NCBI GenBank assembly: GCA_045106735.1 | Contig: JBGCEZ010000069.1 | Coordinates: 1 to 64,000 of the forward strand | Source of the DNA: JBGCEZ01 sp045106735 | GTDB taxonomy: Bacteria > Planctomycetota > Phycisphaerae > Phycisphaerales > SM1A02 | Direction: 5' to 3' | Length of the DNA: 64,000 nucleotides | Shown here: positions 19,825 through 28,200 of the stretch, in pieces | Layout of the letters: each line of letters opens with the position of its first letter | How positions within the stretch are numbered: the stretch's first letter is position 1 | Position numbers and translations under genes: made by a program | Notes under the pieces: generated by a model | Databases searched by the model: none | Seen by the model: only the letters and a program-made list of their open reading frames with translations | What the model was told of the DNA's origin: nothing

Positions 19825-20346
19825 GGCGGGCGGGGTCCCTCTGTCGGGCGGGTCAGTGGGGCAGGTCAGTCGGGCGAGCCAATTGGGCGAGCCGCGGTGG
19901 CGAGAGCCAGGCAGGCCAGTCGGGATCGCGAACCGGTCCGGTGCGACGATGGGGCGCCCGGGACAATGTGCATCGGCTCGGCCGATACGTCCATCGATGC
20001 AATTTAATCAGACTCTAGCCCGTCCGCCGGCCGAAAGGTGCCGCAGGGCGGCCAACGGAGGCAGAATTTTCGCGTCCGGGGGCGTGGGACGGTGGGCCAT
20101 GGTGCCGCGGCCCGACCTCGACGGCCGGGAACCGTCGCCGCGACGTGCCGCACGTCGACCGACCTCAGCGGGATCGGCCTCAGGGGGGTGGCCCCTCAGT
20201 CGGATCGGACTCGCTGGGACCGGCCTCAGCGCAGCCGACCTCGCGGCGACCGGCTTCAGCGGGACCGGCCTCGGAGCAGCCGACCTCGCGGCGACCGGCC
20301 TCAGCGGGACCGGCCTCCGGGCAAACCCGTGCCGCGCGCATCTGCC
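19825..20346. other. Intergenic region with tandem repeats, 522 bp
   Basis: Lies between the nhaR start and the end of the subtilase-like gene. The nhaR promoter should be near 19830-20000, where ggcgagccgc and gtcagt(g/c)gg phrases repeat loosely. The right part holds the 45-bp tandem repeat annotated separately. No gene is supported. Confidence 0.4.
20216..20320. repeat. 45-bp tandem repeat, ~2.3 copies
   Basis: Two full 45-bp units (20216-20260 and 20261-20305) differ at only a few positions, and a third unit begins at 20306. A more degraded, similar block precedes it (20170-20215). The unit starts GGGACCGGCCTC and contains GCAGCCGACCTCGCGGCGAC. Read on the plus strand it gives A-A-D-L-A-A-T-G-type pentapeptide-like text, but no credible gene covers it. 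It sits just past the stop of the subtilase-like gene. Confidence 0.7.
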
Positions 20347-21882
20347 TCAGAGCTTCGGGCAGGGGCCCCAGGCACTGAGCAGGGCGAGCAGGTCCTCGAA
20401 CGTGACGAGGTTGTCGTCGCCGGCAAGATCCAAGGCGAGGCAGGCCTCGTCGGAGTTCCCGAAGCACGAGAGCAGCGTGAGCAGGTCCCCAAAGTCGACC
20501 GCGGTCGAGCCATCGATGTCGGCGGGGCAGCTGGTGATGAACGCGCGGGTGGCCAGGATCGCAAGCCGGGCATTCACGCGGCCGTGCCCGAAGAAGTCAT
20601 CGCGCCCCGGCTGGTCTTGGAAGGGGGTTCCGATCTCGTCGATCGCGGCCTGGACCAGCAGCGCCCGCACTTCGTCGTGCGTCAGCGTCACGCCCGCGGC
20701 GTTGGCCTCGGCCACCATGAGCGACACGATGCCGGCCACCATCGGCGTGGCGATTCCGCAGCCCGAGGTCACGTCGAAGTTGTCCACGCCGAAATTCCAT
20801 GGCAGCGTGGGAACGAAATCGCTGGGGGCGACAAAGTCAAGGGCGGCGCCGGTACCGGAGAAATTCGCCCGGCCGTCATCGCGCCGGGTCGCGCCGATCG
20901 AGAGGGTGAACGGACTCGCGCCCGGCATGCTCACATCGGCGTTTCCGATGCCGCCATTTCCGGCGCACGCGATGAGGATCTGGCCAGCATTCCGGGCGTT
21001 CTCGAGCGCTTCGGTCACGAGTTGGGACTGGGACGAGCTGACGATGCTCATGGAGATGATGTCGACGTCGTCCCGAGCCGCGCAGAAGTTGATCGCCTGC
21101 GCCGTCTCGAACGGCGTGCCCGTTGCATTCTCGTCGAACACCCGGAGCGGAAGAATCAACGCCGACGGATCAACGCCGGCCAACGCAAAATCATTGTTCC
21201 AGTTCGCCGCGATCACGCCGGCGACCCGGGTGCCGACTCCATTGAGGTCACTGGGATCCGAGTCAAAGTCCACGAAATCAAAGCCGCCTTGCATCAATCG
21301 CCCGATGAGGTCCGGGTGGGCGAAATTCACGCCGCTGTCGATGACGGCAATGACCACGTCCGGGTCACCGGTGGTCAAGGACCACGCTCCCAGGACATCG
21401 ATATCGGCATCTGGCGTTCCACCCTGCTGGCCCGTGTTGTGCAGGTTCCACTGGCTCTCGAAGTGGGTGTCGTTTGGGGGGCCGTCGAGGGCGTCGTTGG
21501 GTGGCGCGAGGAAGCCGCCCGCCCGCATGCTCGTTGAGTTTGGTTCGGCGAATCGCACGTCGGGCTGGGCCGTCCATGCGGCGGCGGCGGCGAGTTCGGT
21601 ACCGACCGGCACGCTGACGAGCATCGCGCCGCTGATGAAATCGTGCTTGAGTACGTGAAGACCGCGCCACGTGGTGGACGGGCCCTTGGCTTCGTTCGCG
21701 GCGTACGACTTGTCGGACGGCGACTTGATGTCGATCCCCGCGCCCGCGACCGGCATGATGATCAGTTGGCCGGGGTTGATCGCTGAGGTCGCGTCCGCGG
21801 CATCGGCGGCATCGGCGACGGCCGACGACGTCAACGTGAGCAATGCGGCGAACGTCGACACGAACATGGGGCCGAACTGCAT
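20347..21882 (-). CDS. Subtilase-fold secreted protein lacking catalytic His and Ser, dockerin-like C-terminus
   Basis: 511 residues. ATG 21882 has GAGGAG six nt upstream and opens a signal peptide (MFVSTFAALLTLTSSAVADA). The fold is S8 peptidase: the Asp block VIAVIDSGVN with Asp182, and ACAGNGG with oxyanion Asn309. The His block NGHGTHVAG reads NGVGTRVAG (Val216 in place of His), and the Ser block SGTSMATPHVAG reads SGCGIATPMVAG (Gly376 in place of Ser). Two of three catalytic residues are thus missing in an otherwise intact frame, predicting a non-proteolytic protein. Residues ~450-511 hold two dockerin/EF-hand-like repeats (DIDGSTAVDFGDLLTLLSCFG and a second one). Short-repeat DNA lies on both sides. 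Confidence 0.85.
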   Translation of the reverse strand: MQFGPMFVSTFAALLTLTSSAVADAADAADATSAINPGQLIIMPVAGAGIDIKSPSDKSYAANEAKGPSTTWRGLHVLKHDFISGAMLVSVPVGTELAAAAAWTAQPDVRFAEPNSTSMRAGGFLAPPNDALDGPPNDTHFESQWNLHNTGQQGGTPDADIDVLGAWSLTTGDPDVVIAVIDSGVNFAHPDLIGRLMQGGFDFVDFDSDPSDLNGVGTRVAGVIAANWNNDFALAGVDPSALILPLRVFDENATGTPFETAQAINFCAARDDVDIISMSIVSSSQSQLVTEALENARNAGQILIACAGNGGIGNADVSMPGASPFTLSIGATRRDDGRANFSGTGAALDFVAPSDFVPTLPWNFGVDNFDVTSGCGIATPMVAGIVSLMVAEANAAGVTLTHDEVRALLVQAAIDEIGTPFQDQPGRDDFFGHGRVNARLAILATRAFITSCPADIDGSTAVDFGDLLTLLSCFGNSDEACLALDLAGDDNLVTFEDLLALLSAWGPCPKL

Positions 21883-22582
21883 GGGGGGCTCCTCGGATAG
21901 ACGGTCGATGATACGTGGGAGCGCGGGACATCCTGCGCGCTGCGTCGTCGGTTTCGTGAGCGTTTGGTTGGCGGCCGCGTGCATCGCTTCTGGCGACGCG
22001 CTCGTCGGATCTGCGAGCGATCTGCGAGCGATGTGCGAGCGATGTGCGAACGACGTGCGAACGACGTGCGAACGACGTGCGAGCGACGTGCGAGCGATGT
22101 GCGAACGACGGGCGGAACGGATGGCGGGGCGCCGCTGGCCGGAGGGTGACGCGAAGCGGCGGACGGCGGAGCGTCCTATCGGACCGATTGGTCGGCGCTG
22201 GACCTTTGGCCATTGGACGTCGAGCGTTGGCCGGCCGTGGATCGTTCCGAAGTCGTGTGGGCGCCGAGGCCGAAGGAGTGGACCGTTTCGCCGCATCGCG
22301 AAAGGGCGGCCAGTCGGTCCACCTGGACCGCCCGCGGCGCTCCGTCGGCCAGCCCACGAGGAAATATCGGCGACGAACCGGGGCCAAAGCGTCGCTGGGG
22401 GCTCCAGAACGTCCGAATAGGCTGGTGCTATGGGAAAGGTTGAAGGATCTTTCTGGACTATGAATTTTGGCGTGCGATGCTATGGGGTCGGCTGCTGGCT
22501 CATCGTGAGGCGGCCCGGCGTTCGCGGCCCCGTCCCGGTTGCCGGATGACGCGGCCTGACCCCCTGCACTGGAGGCCACCCC
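21883..22582. other. Divergent intergenic region with 11-bp repeat array, 700 bp
   Basis: Separates the subtilase-like gene (minus) from the hibernation factor (plus). The left third carries the subtilase leader with its GAGGAG site and the 11-bp array at 22008-22106. The right third (22430-22480) is distinctly more AT-rich and probably holds the hibernation-factor promoter, though no exact consensus can be defended. No gene is supported. Confidence 0.45.
22008..22106. repeat. 11-bp tandem repeat, 9 copies
   Basis: Nine head-to-tail copies of GAYSTGCGARC (mostly GACGTGCGAAC or GATGTGCGAGC) with no change in spacing, then a degraded tenth copy. The period is close to one helical turn. It lies 126-224 bp upstream of the subtilase-like start codon. 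Confidence 0.85.
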
Positions 22583-22927
22583 ATGAAGTTTGAAATCCTC
22601 GGACGTGACGTCGAAATTACCGATGCCATGCACGCCCACGCGGAGCGCCGCATCGGATTTGCTTTCGATCGAGTGGCCGACCGCATCCAGCGGGTGGTCG
22701 TACGAATGCAGGGCACACGAGATCCAAAGGGCCAGCAAGCCCAACACTGCCAAGTCCGCGTTGAGCTCGCCGGCGGCGGTTCACTGGTCATGCAAGAAGT
22801 CGATGCTTGCGGATACACCGCCGTCGATCGCACGGTGGGCCGCATGAAGCAGGTCCTCAAGAAGCAGCTGGCCAAGCGGCGTGATCGTCCCCGCATCCGC
22901 ACGGTGGACGGTGTCCTGGGCGGCTGA
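22583..22927 (+). CDS. hpf: Ribosome hibernation promoting factor (short HPF / RaiA family)
   Basis: 114 residues, the size of a short S30AE-family protein. MKFEILGRDVEITDAMHAHA and ERRIGFAFDRVADRIQRVVV follow the family pattern of an early beta strand and helix, followed by VRVELAGGGSLVMQEVDACG and YTAVDRTVGRMKQVLKKQLA with the conserved DxYxAVD-like helix. These proteins dock in the 30S decoding region in stationary phase and help dimerise or silence ribosomes. A GGAGG site precedes ATG 22583 by 8 nt. Confidence 0.88.
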   Translation: MKFEILGRDVEITDAMHAHAERRIGFAFDRVADRIQRVVVRMQGTRDPKGQQAQHCQVRVELAGGGSLVMQEVDACGYTAVDRTVGRMKQVLKKQLAKRRDRPRIRTVDGVLGG

Positions 22928-23148
22928 TCGCCGGCCGCCGGAAACGACAACTTCTCCTCTCCTCGCAACGCCCTCGCCGGCGGACATGCTCTTCGCTCCT
23001 GCGTAGAGTCCATCGGCGGGGGCGTGGTGCGTTTTTGGAGGCCGGCGACGTGGGCAGAGGCGGACGAAGATCGCGGACATCGCGTGGAGGAAACCCGCGG
23101 TCAGAGCAGCCGGCCGTTGGCGGCTTGCCGGAAGGTGGGTCAGCGGCG

Positions 23149-23550
23149 ATGGCCGGCGGTCCGGGCGCTGAGAAACCGTGCGTGGTCTGCGGGCGGCGGA
23201 TCGAATGGCGACGGAAGTGGGCCAAGAACTGGGCCGACGTGCGGTACTGCTCGCGGGCGTGCCGATCGGACGGCACCGGTCCGCAAGATGCGGCCCTGGA
23301 GGCGGCGATTCTGGAGTTGCTCGACGACCGGGCCGGCGGGGCGACGATCTGTCCGAGCGAGGCGGCCCGACGCGTGGCTGGGCCGGGCGGTGACGAGGAC
23401 GCCTGGCGCGAACTCATGGAGCCGGCCCGTCGCGCTGCGCGTCGTCTCGTGGTCGCCGGGCGCGTGGTGATCACGCAAGGCGGCCGGACGGTGGATCCGT
23501 CCACGGCCAAGGGGCCGATCCGCGTGCGCGGGGTCCCCGGTTCTTCGTGA
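23149..23550 (+). CDS. DUF2256-DUF3253 fusion protein
   Basis: 133 residues. Residues ~9-40 (KPCVVCGRRIEWRRKWAKNW, then YCSRAC) are a DUF2256 zinc finger with two Cys pairs. From ~50 on, AILELLDDRAGGATICPSEA, then RRVAG, WRELMEPARRAARRLVVAGR, VVITQGGRTVDPS and KGPIRVR match DUF3253, a winged-helix-like domain. The two domains often occur together or as neighbours in other bacteria; the function is unknown and nucleic-acid binding is an inference from the zinc finger and wHTH-like fold. ATG 23149 is chosen because GGAAGGTGG precedes it by ~10 nt; the frame is open further upstream. Confidence 0.75.
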   Translation: MAGGPGAEKPCVVCGRRIEWRRKWAKNWADVRYCSRACRSDGTGPQDAALEAAILELLDDRAGGATICPSEAARRVAGPGGDEDAWRELMEPARRAARRLVVAGRVVITQGGRTVDPSTAKGPIRVRGVPGSS

Positions 23551-23651
23551 CGGGGCGAGCGTTCCGTCTCGACGGCTCCGACGTTTCGTGGGCGAATTGT
23601 CGGGCGACTCGCCACCGACTCGCCGACGTTTCGCCGACGTTTCGACGCGGC

Positions 23652-25142
23652 TCAGTCGGCGGCCAACGCGGCACGAAGTCCGTCGAGCTTGGAGCCAAAT
23701 CGATCGGCCCGCCCCACGCTGCCGGCGTGAAGCGGCTGACGCACTTGATCGAAACTCAGCGTGCGTTCGACGCGGCGGAGGGTGTGGAACTCCAGGCACG
23801 CGTCGTTCCACGGCAGGCCGCAGAACTCGAGCAGCCGTTCGGTCGTGCCGCGAATGTCCGCCACCAAGTCTTCGTACTGCAATTCCATGAACGGCAGCGT
23901 CATGACGCTGCGGGCGTGGGCCACCATGGCGTCCAGGCGTCCGTGGTACCACGCCGCGTCTTCCAGATCGCCGGCGTACCCGGTGCCGGCGGTTCCGAGC
24001 GGTTCCATCCAGCAACTCAGGCAGGTGTCGACGGGATTGCGGCGGGCGTGGACGATGCGAGCTTCCGGAAGCAGCACTTCGATCAGCCCGAGGTGCAGGG
24101 CGTTGCCCAGACTCTTGCAGACCATGACCCGAGATTTGGCCGTCACCCGGTGCATTGCGTCGAGCAGGTCGGCGCGGGCGGCGCGGGCTGCTTCCGGCGT
24201 CAGCGACGCCAGGCACTCGGGGTACGGCACCGTCGCGTCCACGTACTCGTGGAGCCGGTAGGCAATGCGATGGACAGACGGATCTTCGCCCATGCCGGAC
24301 GCGTCCGGGTGGGCGTGCAGGATTCGTTCGGTCAGCGTCGAGCCGGTCCGGGGCATGCCGACGATGAAGATGATCGGATCGGCGGCCGCCGCTTCTTCGG
24401 CCGAAATCGCTCGGGGCAGCGCGGCCATCGCCGCTTCGGAGGTTGCCGCTCGCAGGTCGTCAAATCGCGTCTGCTCGCGCTCGCGGTTGAACGGGACGCT
24501 CGCGGTGGCGTTGGCTTCCGTTGCGGCGGCGAACGCCGCGTCGAGGTCGCCCGATCGTTCGTGAGCGCGGGCCAATTCGAATCGGACGTCGCGCAGGGCG
24601 CGAAGCGCCTTGGGGTTGGCGGCGGCGAAGCGGGCGGCAAAGGCGATCGCCTCGTCGTAGCGGCCCTCGTGATTCAAGATGCGCATCGCCGGCAAGCCAG
24701 CGTCTCCGTGGACATTCGCCGACGTCAACTGATCGCCAAGGACGGCGATCGCTTTGTCGTACTTGTTCTGCCGCTCAAACACGCTCGCCTTCAGGGCCAT
24801 CGCCGGCACGAGGTCCGGCTTCAGCTTGAGGGCGGCATCGGCCGCGCCGAGGGTTTCGCGGTACTTGCCCTCGCGGAAGAGCATGTGCCCCAGCTTGATC
24901 CGAACCATTGGTTCGCGGGGCAGCTCGCGGGCCACCTGATCCATGTTCGCGATCGCCTGATCCGTCTCGCCCGAGATGAGCTGGGCGTCGGCCAGGGTCA
25001 TGCGGGCGTTCGCGTCCCGCCGTTCTTCCTTCAGCCGCTGCGAGCAGCACAGGGCCGCGGTCAGCGGGTCACCCCCGGCCAGGGCCTGGCGGGCTTGACG
25101 GACGAGAGGATGGAGCATGCGGCCAGAGGTAAATGCGGACAT
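23652..25142 (-). CDS. TPR-repeat sulfotransferase
   Basis: 496 residues. Residues ~10-210 are tetratricopeptide repeats (e.g. KYRETLGAADAALKLKPDLV, RYDEAIAFAARFAAANPKAL). From ~255, PIIFIVGMPRTGSTLTERIL contains the 5'-phosphosulfate-binding loop of PAPS-dependent sulfotransferases, followed by RIVHARRNPVDTCLSCWM, the 3'-phosphate-binding region with its RxPxD. The TPR-sulfotransferase arrangement is common in planctomycetes and proteobacteria; the acceptor is unknown. There is a putative ATG at 25118 as an alternative start; neither has a strong ribosome binding site. Confidence 0.88.
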   Translation of the reverse strand: MSAFTSGRMLHPLVRQARQALAGGDPLTAALCCSQRLKEERRDANARMTLADAQLISGETDQAIANMDQVARELPREPMVRIKLGHMLFREGKYRETLGAADAALKLKPDLVPAMALKASVFERQNKYDKAIAVLGDQLTSANVHGDAGLPAMRILNHEGRYDEAIAFAARFAAANPKALRALRDVRFELARAHERSGDLDAAFAAATEANATASVPFNREREQTRFDDLRAATSEAAMAALPRAISAEEAAAADPIIFIVGMPRTGSTLTERILHAHPDASGMGEDPSVHRIAYRLHEYVDATVPYPECLASLTPEAARAARADLLDAMHRVTAKSRVMVCKSLGNALHLGLIEVLLPEARIVHARRNPVDTCLSCWMEPLGTAGTGYAGDLEDAAWYHGRLDAMVAHARSVMTLPFMELQYEDLVADIRGTTERLLEFCGLPWNDACLEFHTLRRVERTLSFDQVRQPLHAGSVGRADRFGSKLDGLRAALAAD

Positions 25143-25256
25143 TCGGTCAGGGTAGCAGGGGCGACGACCGCCGCGGCGCGGTCCGAGGTTGTTCGCGGGG
25201 CTCCGGTCAGGCTCTGGCCGGACGATCCGCAGGAAGTGCCCGGATTGCCACCGGGA

Positions 25257-28200
25257 TCACTTCGAGCAGTCGCCAAACGCCGACAAGATCGCCAGCAAGT
25301 CGCCGAAGTCCACCGCGCCACTCGCGTCCAGGTCCGGGCCGCACGGGGCGGGGCACGCGCCCCAGGCGGCCAGGGCGACCAGCAGATCGGCGAAGTCCAC
25401 GCTGCCGCTTCGGTCGATGTCGCCAGGGCAGGCGGGGGGCAAGACGCGGACGCCGGTGAACGTTGCGGTGCACAACTCGGTGGGACTGCCGGCGGTGACC
25501 ACCGGGCCCCAGATCCGGGTGCCGCCGCCAACGTTGACGGTGGCCGGGCCGAGGTCGGACCAGTCCAGGCCGTCGACGCTCCACGCCGCCCGCATGATGT
25601 TGGTTGATTCGCGGCGCAATCGCACCCAGACCGGGGCCGTGACGTCCGGGACCGTCGCGACGGTGGCCGTGCCGCCGCCGGAGCCGGCGCGATTGGTGAA
25701 GACCACGCCGTCGGTCGGAGACAGCCCGACAAACGCATTGGACACCGTCGAGCCGCCAAGGTCGCGTCGGAACATCAGCCCGGCGCGGGCCGCCGAGCCC
25801 GTGTCGTCGACCGCGTCGATTCGCGCGATCATTTCGACGCCCGTGCTCAGCGTGAGTTCACGGTGGACAAAGTGAAATCCATCCCCGCCGGCCTGGGGAT
25901 TGCCGCCGATGCGCAGGCCCGAGCCGGTGACTTCAAAGCCCGGGCCATTCACCGGATCGACGTCAATGAGCGCCCAACCCGTTTCGGCCACGACGCCCTC
26001 GTCGTCGTTGCTCCACGGATCCGGAAGCGGGTCGTACACGTCGATCTGCACGCGATCGCTGCGCGCTTCAGTGCCATCATCGATCGACAATTCCAGGACG
26101 TACGTGCCGGCCGCGCCGTAGGTGGCCACGGTGGCGGGGTTGGCGGCATCGGCGAACGTCACCGCCGCGGGACCGCTGACAACCGACCACGCGATGGACG
26201 GTGCGCCAAAGGGTTGACCATCGTCCGTCGCCTGGCCGGTGAGGGCGGCGGCGTACGCATCGTTCTGCACGCGCTGGTCGATACCGGCGCTGACCGCGGG
26301 TGGGTAGTTCGCGGCCCCGAGACCGGCGAACCAAGCGGCGATCACTTCCGCTTGCGTCAGCGGGCGGTCGTACAGCACCACGTCGTCGAGGTCGCCGGCG
26401 AATCGGCGGGCGTCGGCATTGGGGCGTCCGAGTCGCAAGCCGGCAGTGAAATCGAAGGCGGTGGCCGGCAGATCGCGGGCGCGGTCCACCCGTCGCCCGT
26501 CCACGTACAGGTCGGACCAACCGCCGGCGTCCCAACTCGCGGCCAGATGGTGCCACCCGCCGTCCGCCAGTGGGTTCCCGTCGTCCAGGACCAGGTCGGT
26601 CTCGCCCGCCCCGGCTTCCGCAAAGAAGCTCGGCGTTCCCGCGCCCGAGAGCGACAGGTGCGCCTCGAGCTGTCCGCCGCCGCCATTGGCGTTGGGGTCG
26701 TTCGAGGCGGTGCCGTAGACGAGGTGCCCGATGGGGGTGAATCGTTGGTCGCTGCGGAACCACAGGCTGATGCCGCCGGCGGCGCTGCCCAGGAAACCGG
26801 TGGGCAGTTCTACGTGATCGTCGGCGCCGTCGAACTGCACCGCGCCGCCGATGCGGCCGTCGGTGGTCCATTGCATCTCGCCGACGAGCGAACCGTCGCG
26901 TCCGAATCCGCTGGTGTCGCCGGCGGTCGTTCCTGCACTTTCGTCCAGCGGATAGCGGGCGACGGGGCCGGTGGGTTGCGGGCCATCGGCGGCGCGCGTG
27001 GTGAAGTACGCGAGCTGCACGCCACGGCCAAAGCCGACGCGCGTCGGCAATTCGTCGTCGAACAGTCGCCGTACTTCGCCGCCGCGGGATTCTTGGACGA
27101 CGATGCCGTGGTTGCTGCTGCCGCTGTACGACGACTCGCCGATGATCGCGCTGAACTCGGCGTCCTCGACCGCAAACATCGGCGTTTCGAGGGGCAGTGT
27201 GCCGACGGGATAGACGAGTCCGCCGAGCAACTCGGTTCGGCCGCCGCCGCGGGTGACGATCGTCCGCGTCGGGCCTTCGGTCTTGAATCCGAGGATCCAG
27301 ACGTCGGCCCCGTCGTTGATGACCTTGGTGACCTGGCCTTCGGGATTCAGTTGGCGCAGCCAAGCCCGCGCGCCGCTGGCGAAGTGCCACGGGACGCCGA
27401 CCGCGTCTTCCACGTGGACGGTCGCGCCCGGGCCAGCCGACAGCGCTCGGCCGAGGGTGAGGTTGCGCAGGGCAAGCGTGCGTCCGGCGGCGCCCGCATC
27501 ACCGGGGTGCACGAAAGACCAACCGGTGGCCGGCGAACGCACGGTGCCGCGCTCGACGATGACCGTGTCCGCGCGGCCGGCGCCGAGGGTGAACATCGCG
27601 CCGCCGCCACCGTCGAAGGGGGCGACGGGTTCAAGATTCGATTCCCCCAGAACCACGCGTTCCACGTTGCCGCGCAGGATGACCGGCGAACCAAAGGCGT
27701 ACCGTCCGGACGGCAGGTACACAGTCCGTGCGCCGGAATCGATCGCCGCTTGAATGCCCGGGGCGTCGTCACCGTCACCAAACGCATCGGTGCCGTCGGC
27801 GCCAAAGTCTTCTGCGCTGGCCCACGCGGTGGGGGCTTCGTAGTCGAGTTCGGGGAAATCTTCGATGGGGAGGTCGAGCGTGCCGCCGGGCGATCCGAAG
27901 AGCGCGTGGCCACGATCACTGGTGTATTCGCCGGGGACCTGCGGCCCGGTCGCGAAGACGCCGTCTTCGGCCACGGCCGCGGCGTATCCGTCGGTGATGA
28001 GGTTCCGCACAAAGAGTGCGCCTTCGTTCTCGATGGCTGCCCGCGACGGATCGCCACCGCCGAGCTGGCTGTCGATCAAGGTCACCATGCCCCACCGAAA
28101 ATTGTTGGGCGTCGCTTTGCGATGCACGATCGCGGGGACCAGGTTGTCACTCGTCAGCCGGCGGATTGTCAGAATGTTCCATACGTTGAGGATGCCGGCT

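Noticed and set aside
19823..21658. Plus-strand frame with pentapeptide-like AADLAATG repeats
   Set aside because: The pentapeptide-like text is limited to the 45-bp repeat; the rest is antisense to the subtilase-like gene and shows no continuation of the repeat pattern.
22008..22106. CRISPR array
   Set aside because: Units are 11 bp, contiguous and without spacers, and no cas gene is in the window. The other short arrays (20216, 29561, 54475) fail for the same reason.
22430..22552. About 39-codon plus-strand ORF upstream of the hibernation factor
   Set aside because: It has an ATG and ordinary composition, but no ribosome binding site and no coupling with the next gene; I could not tell it from chance.
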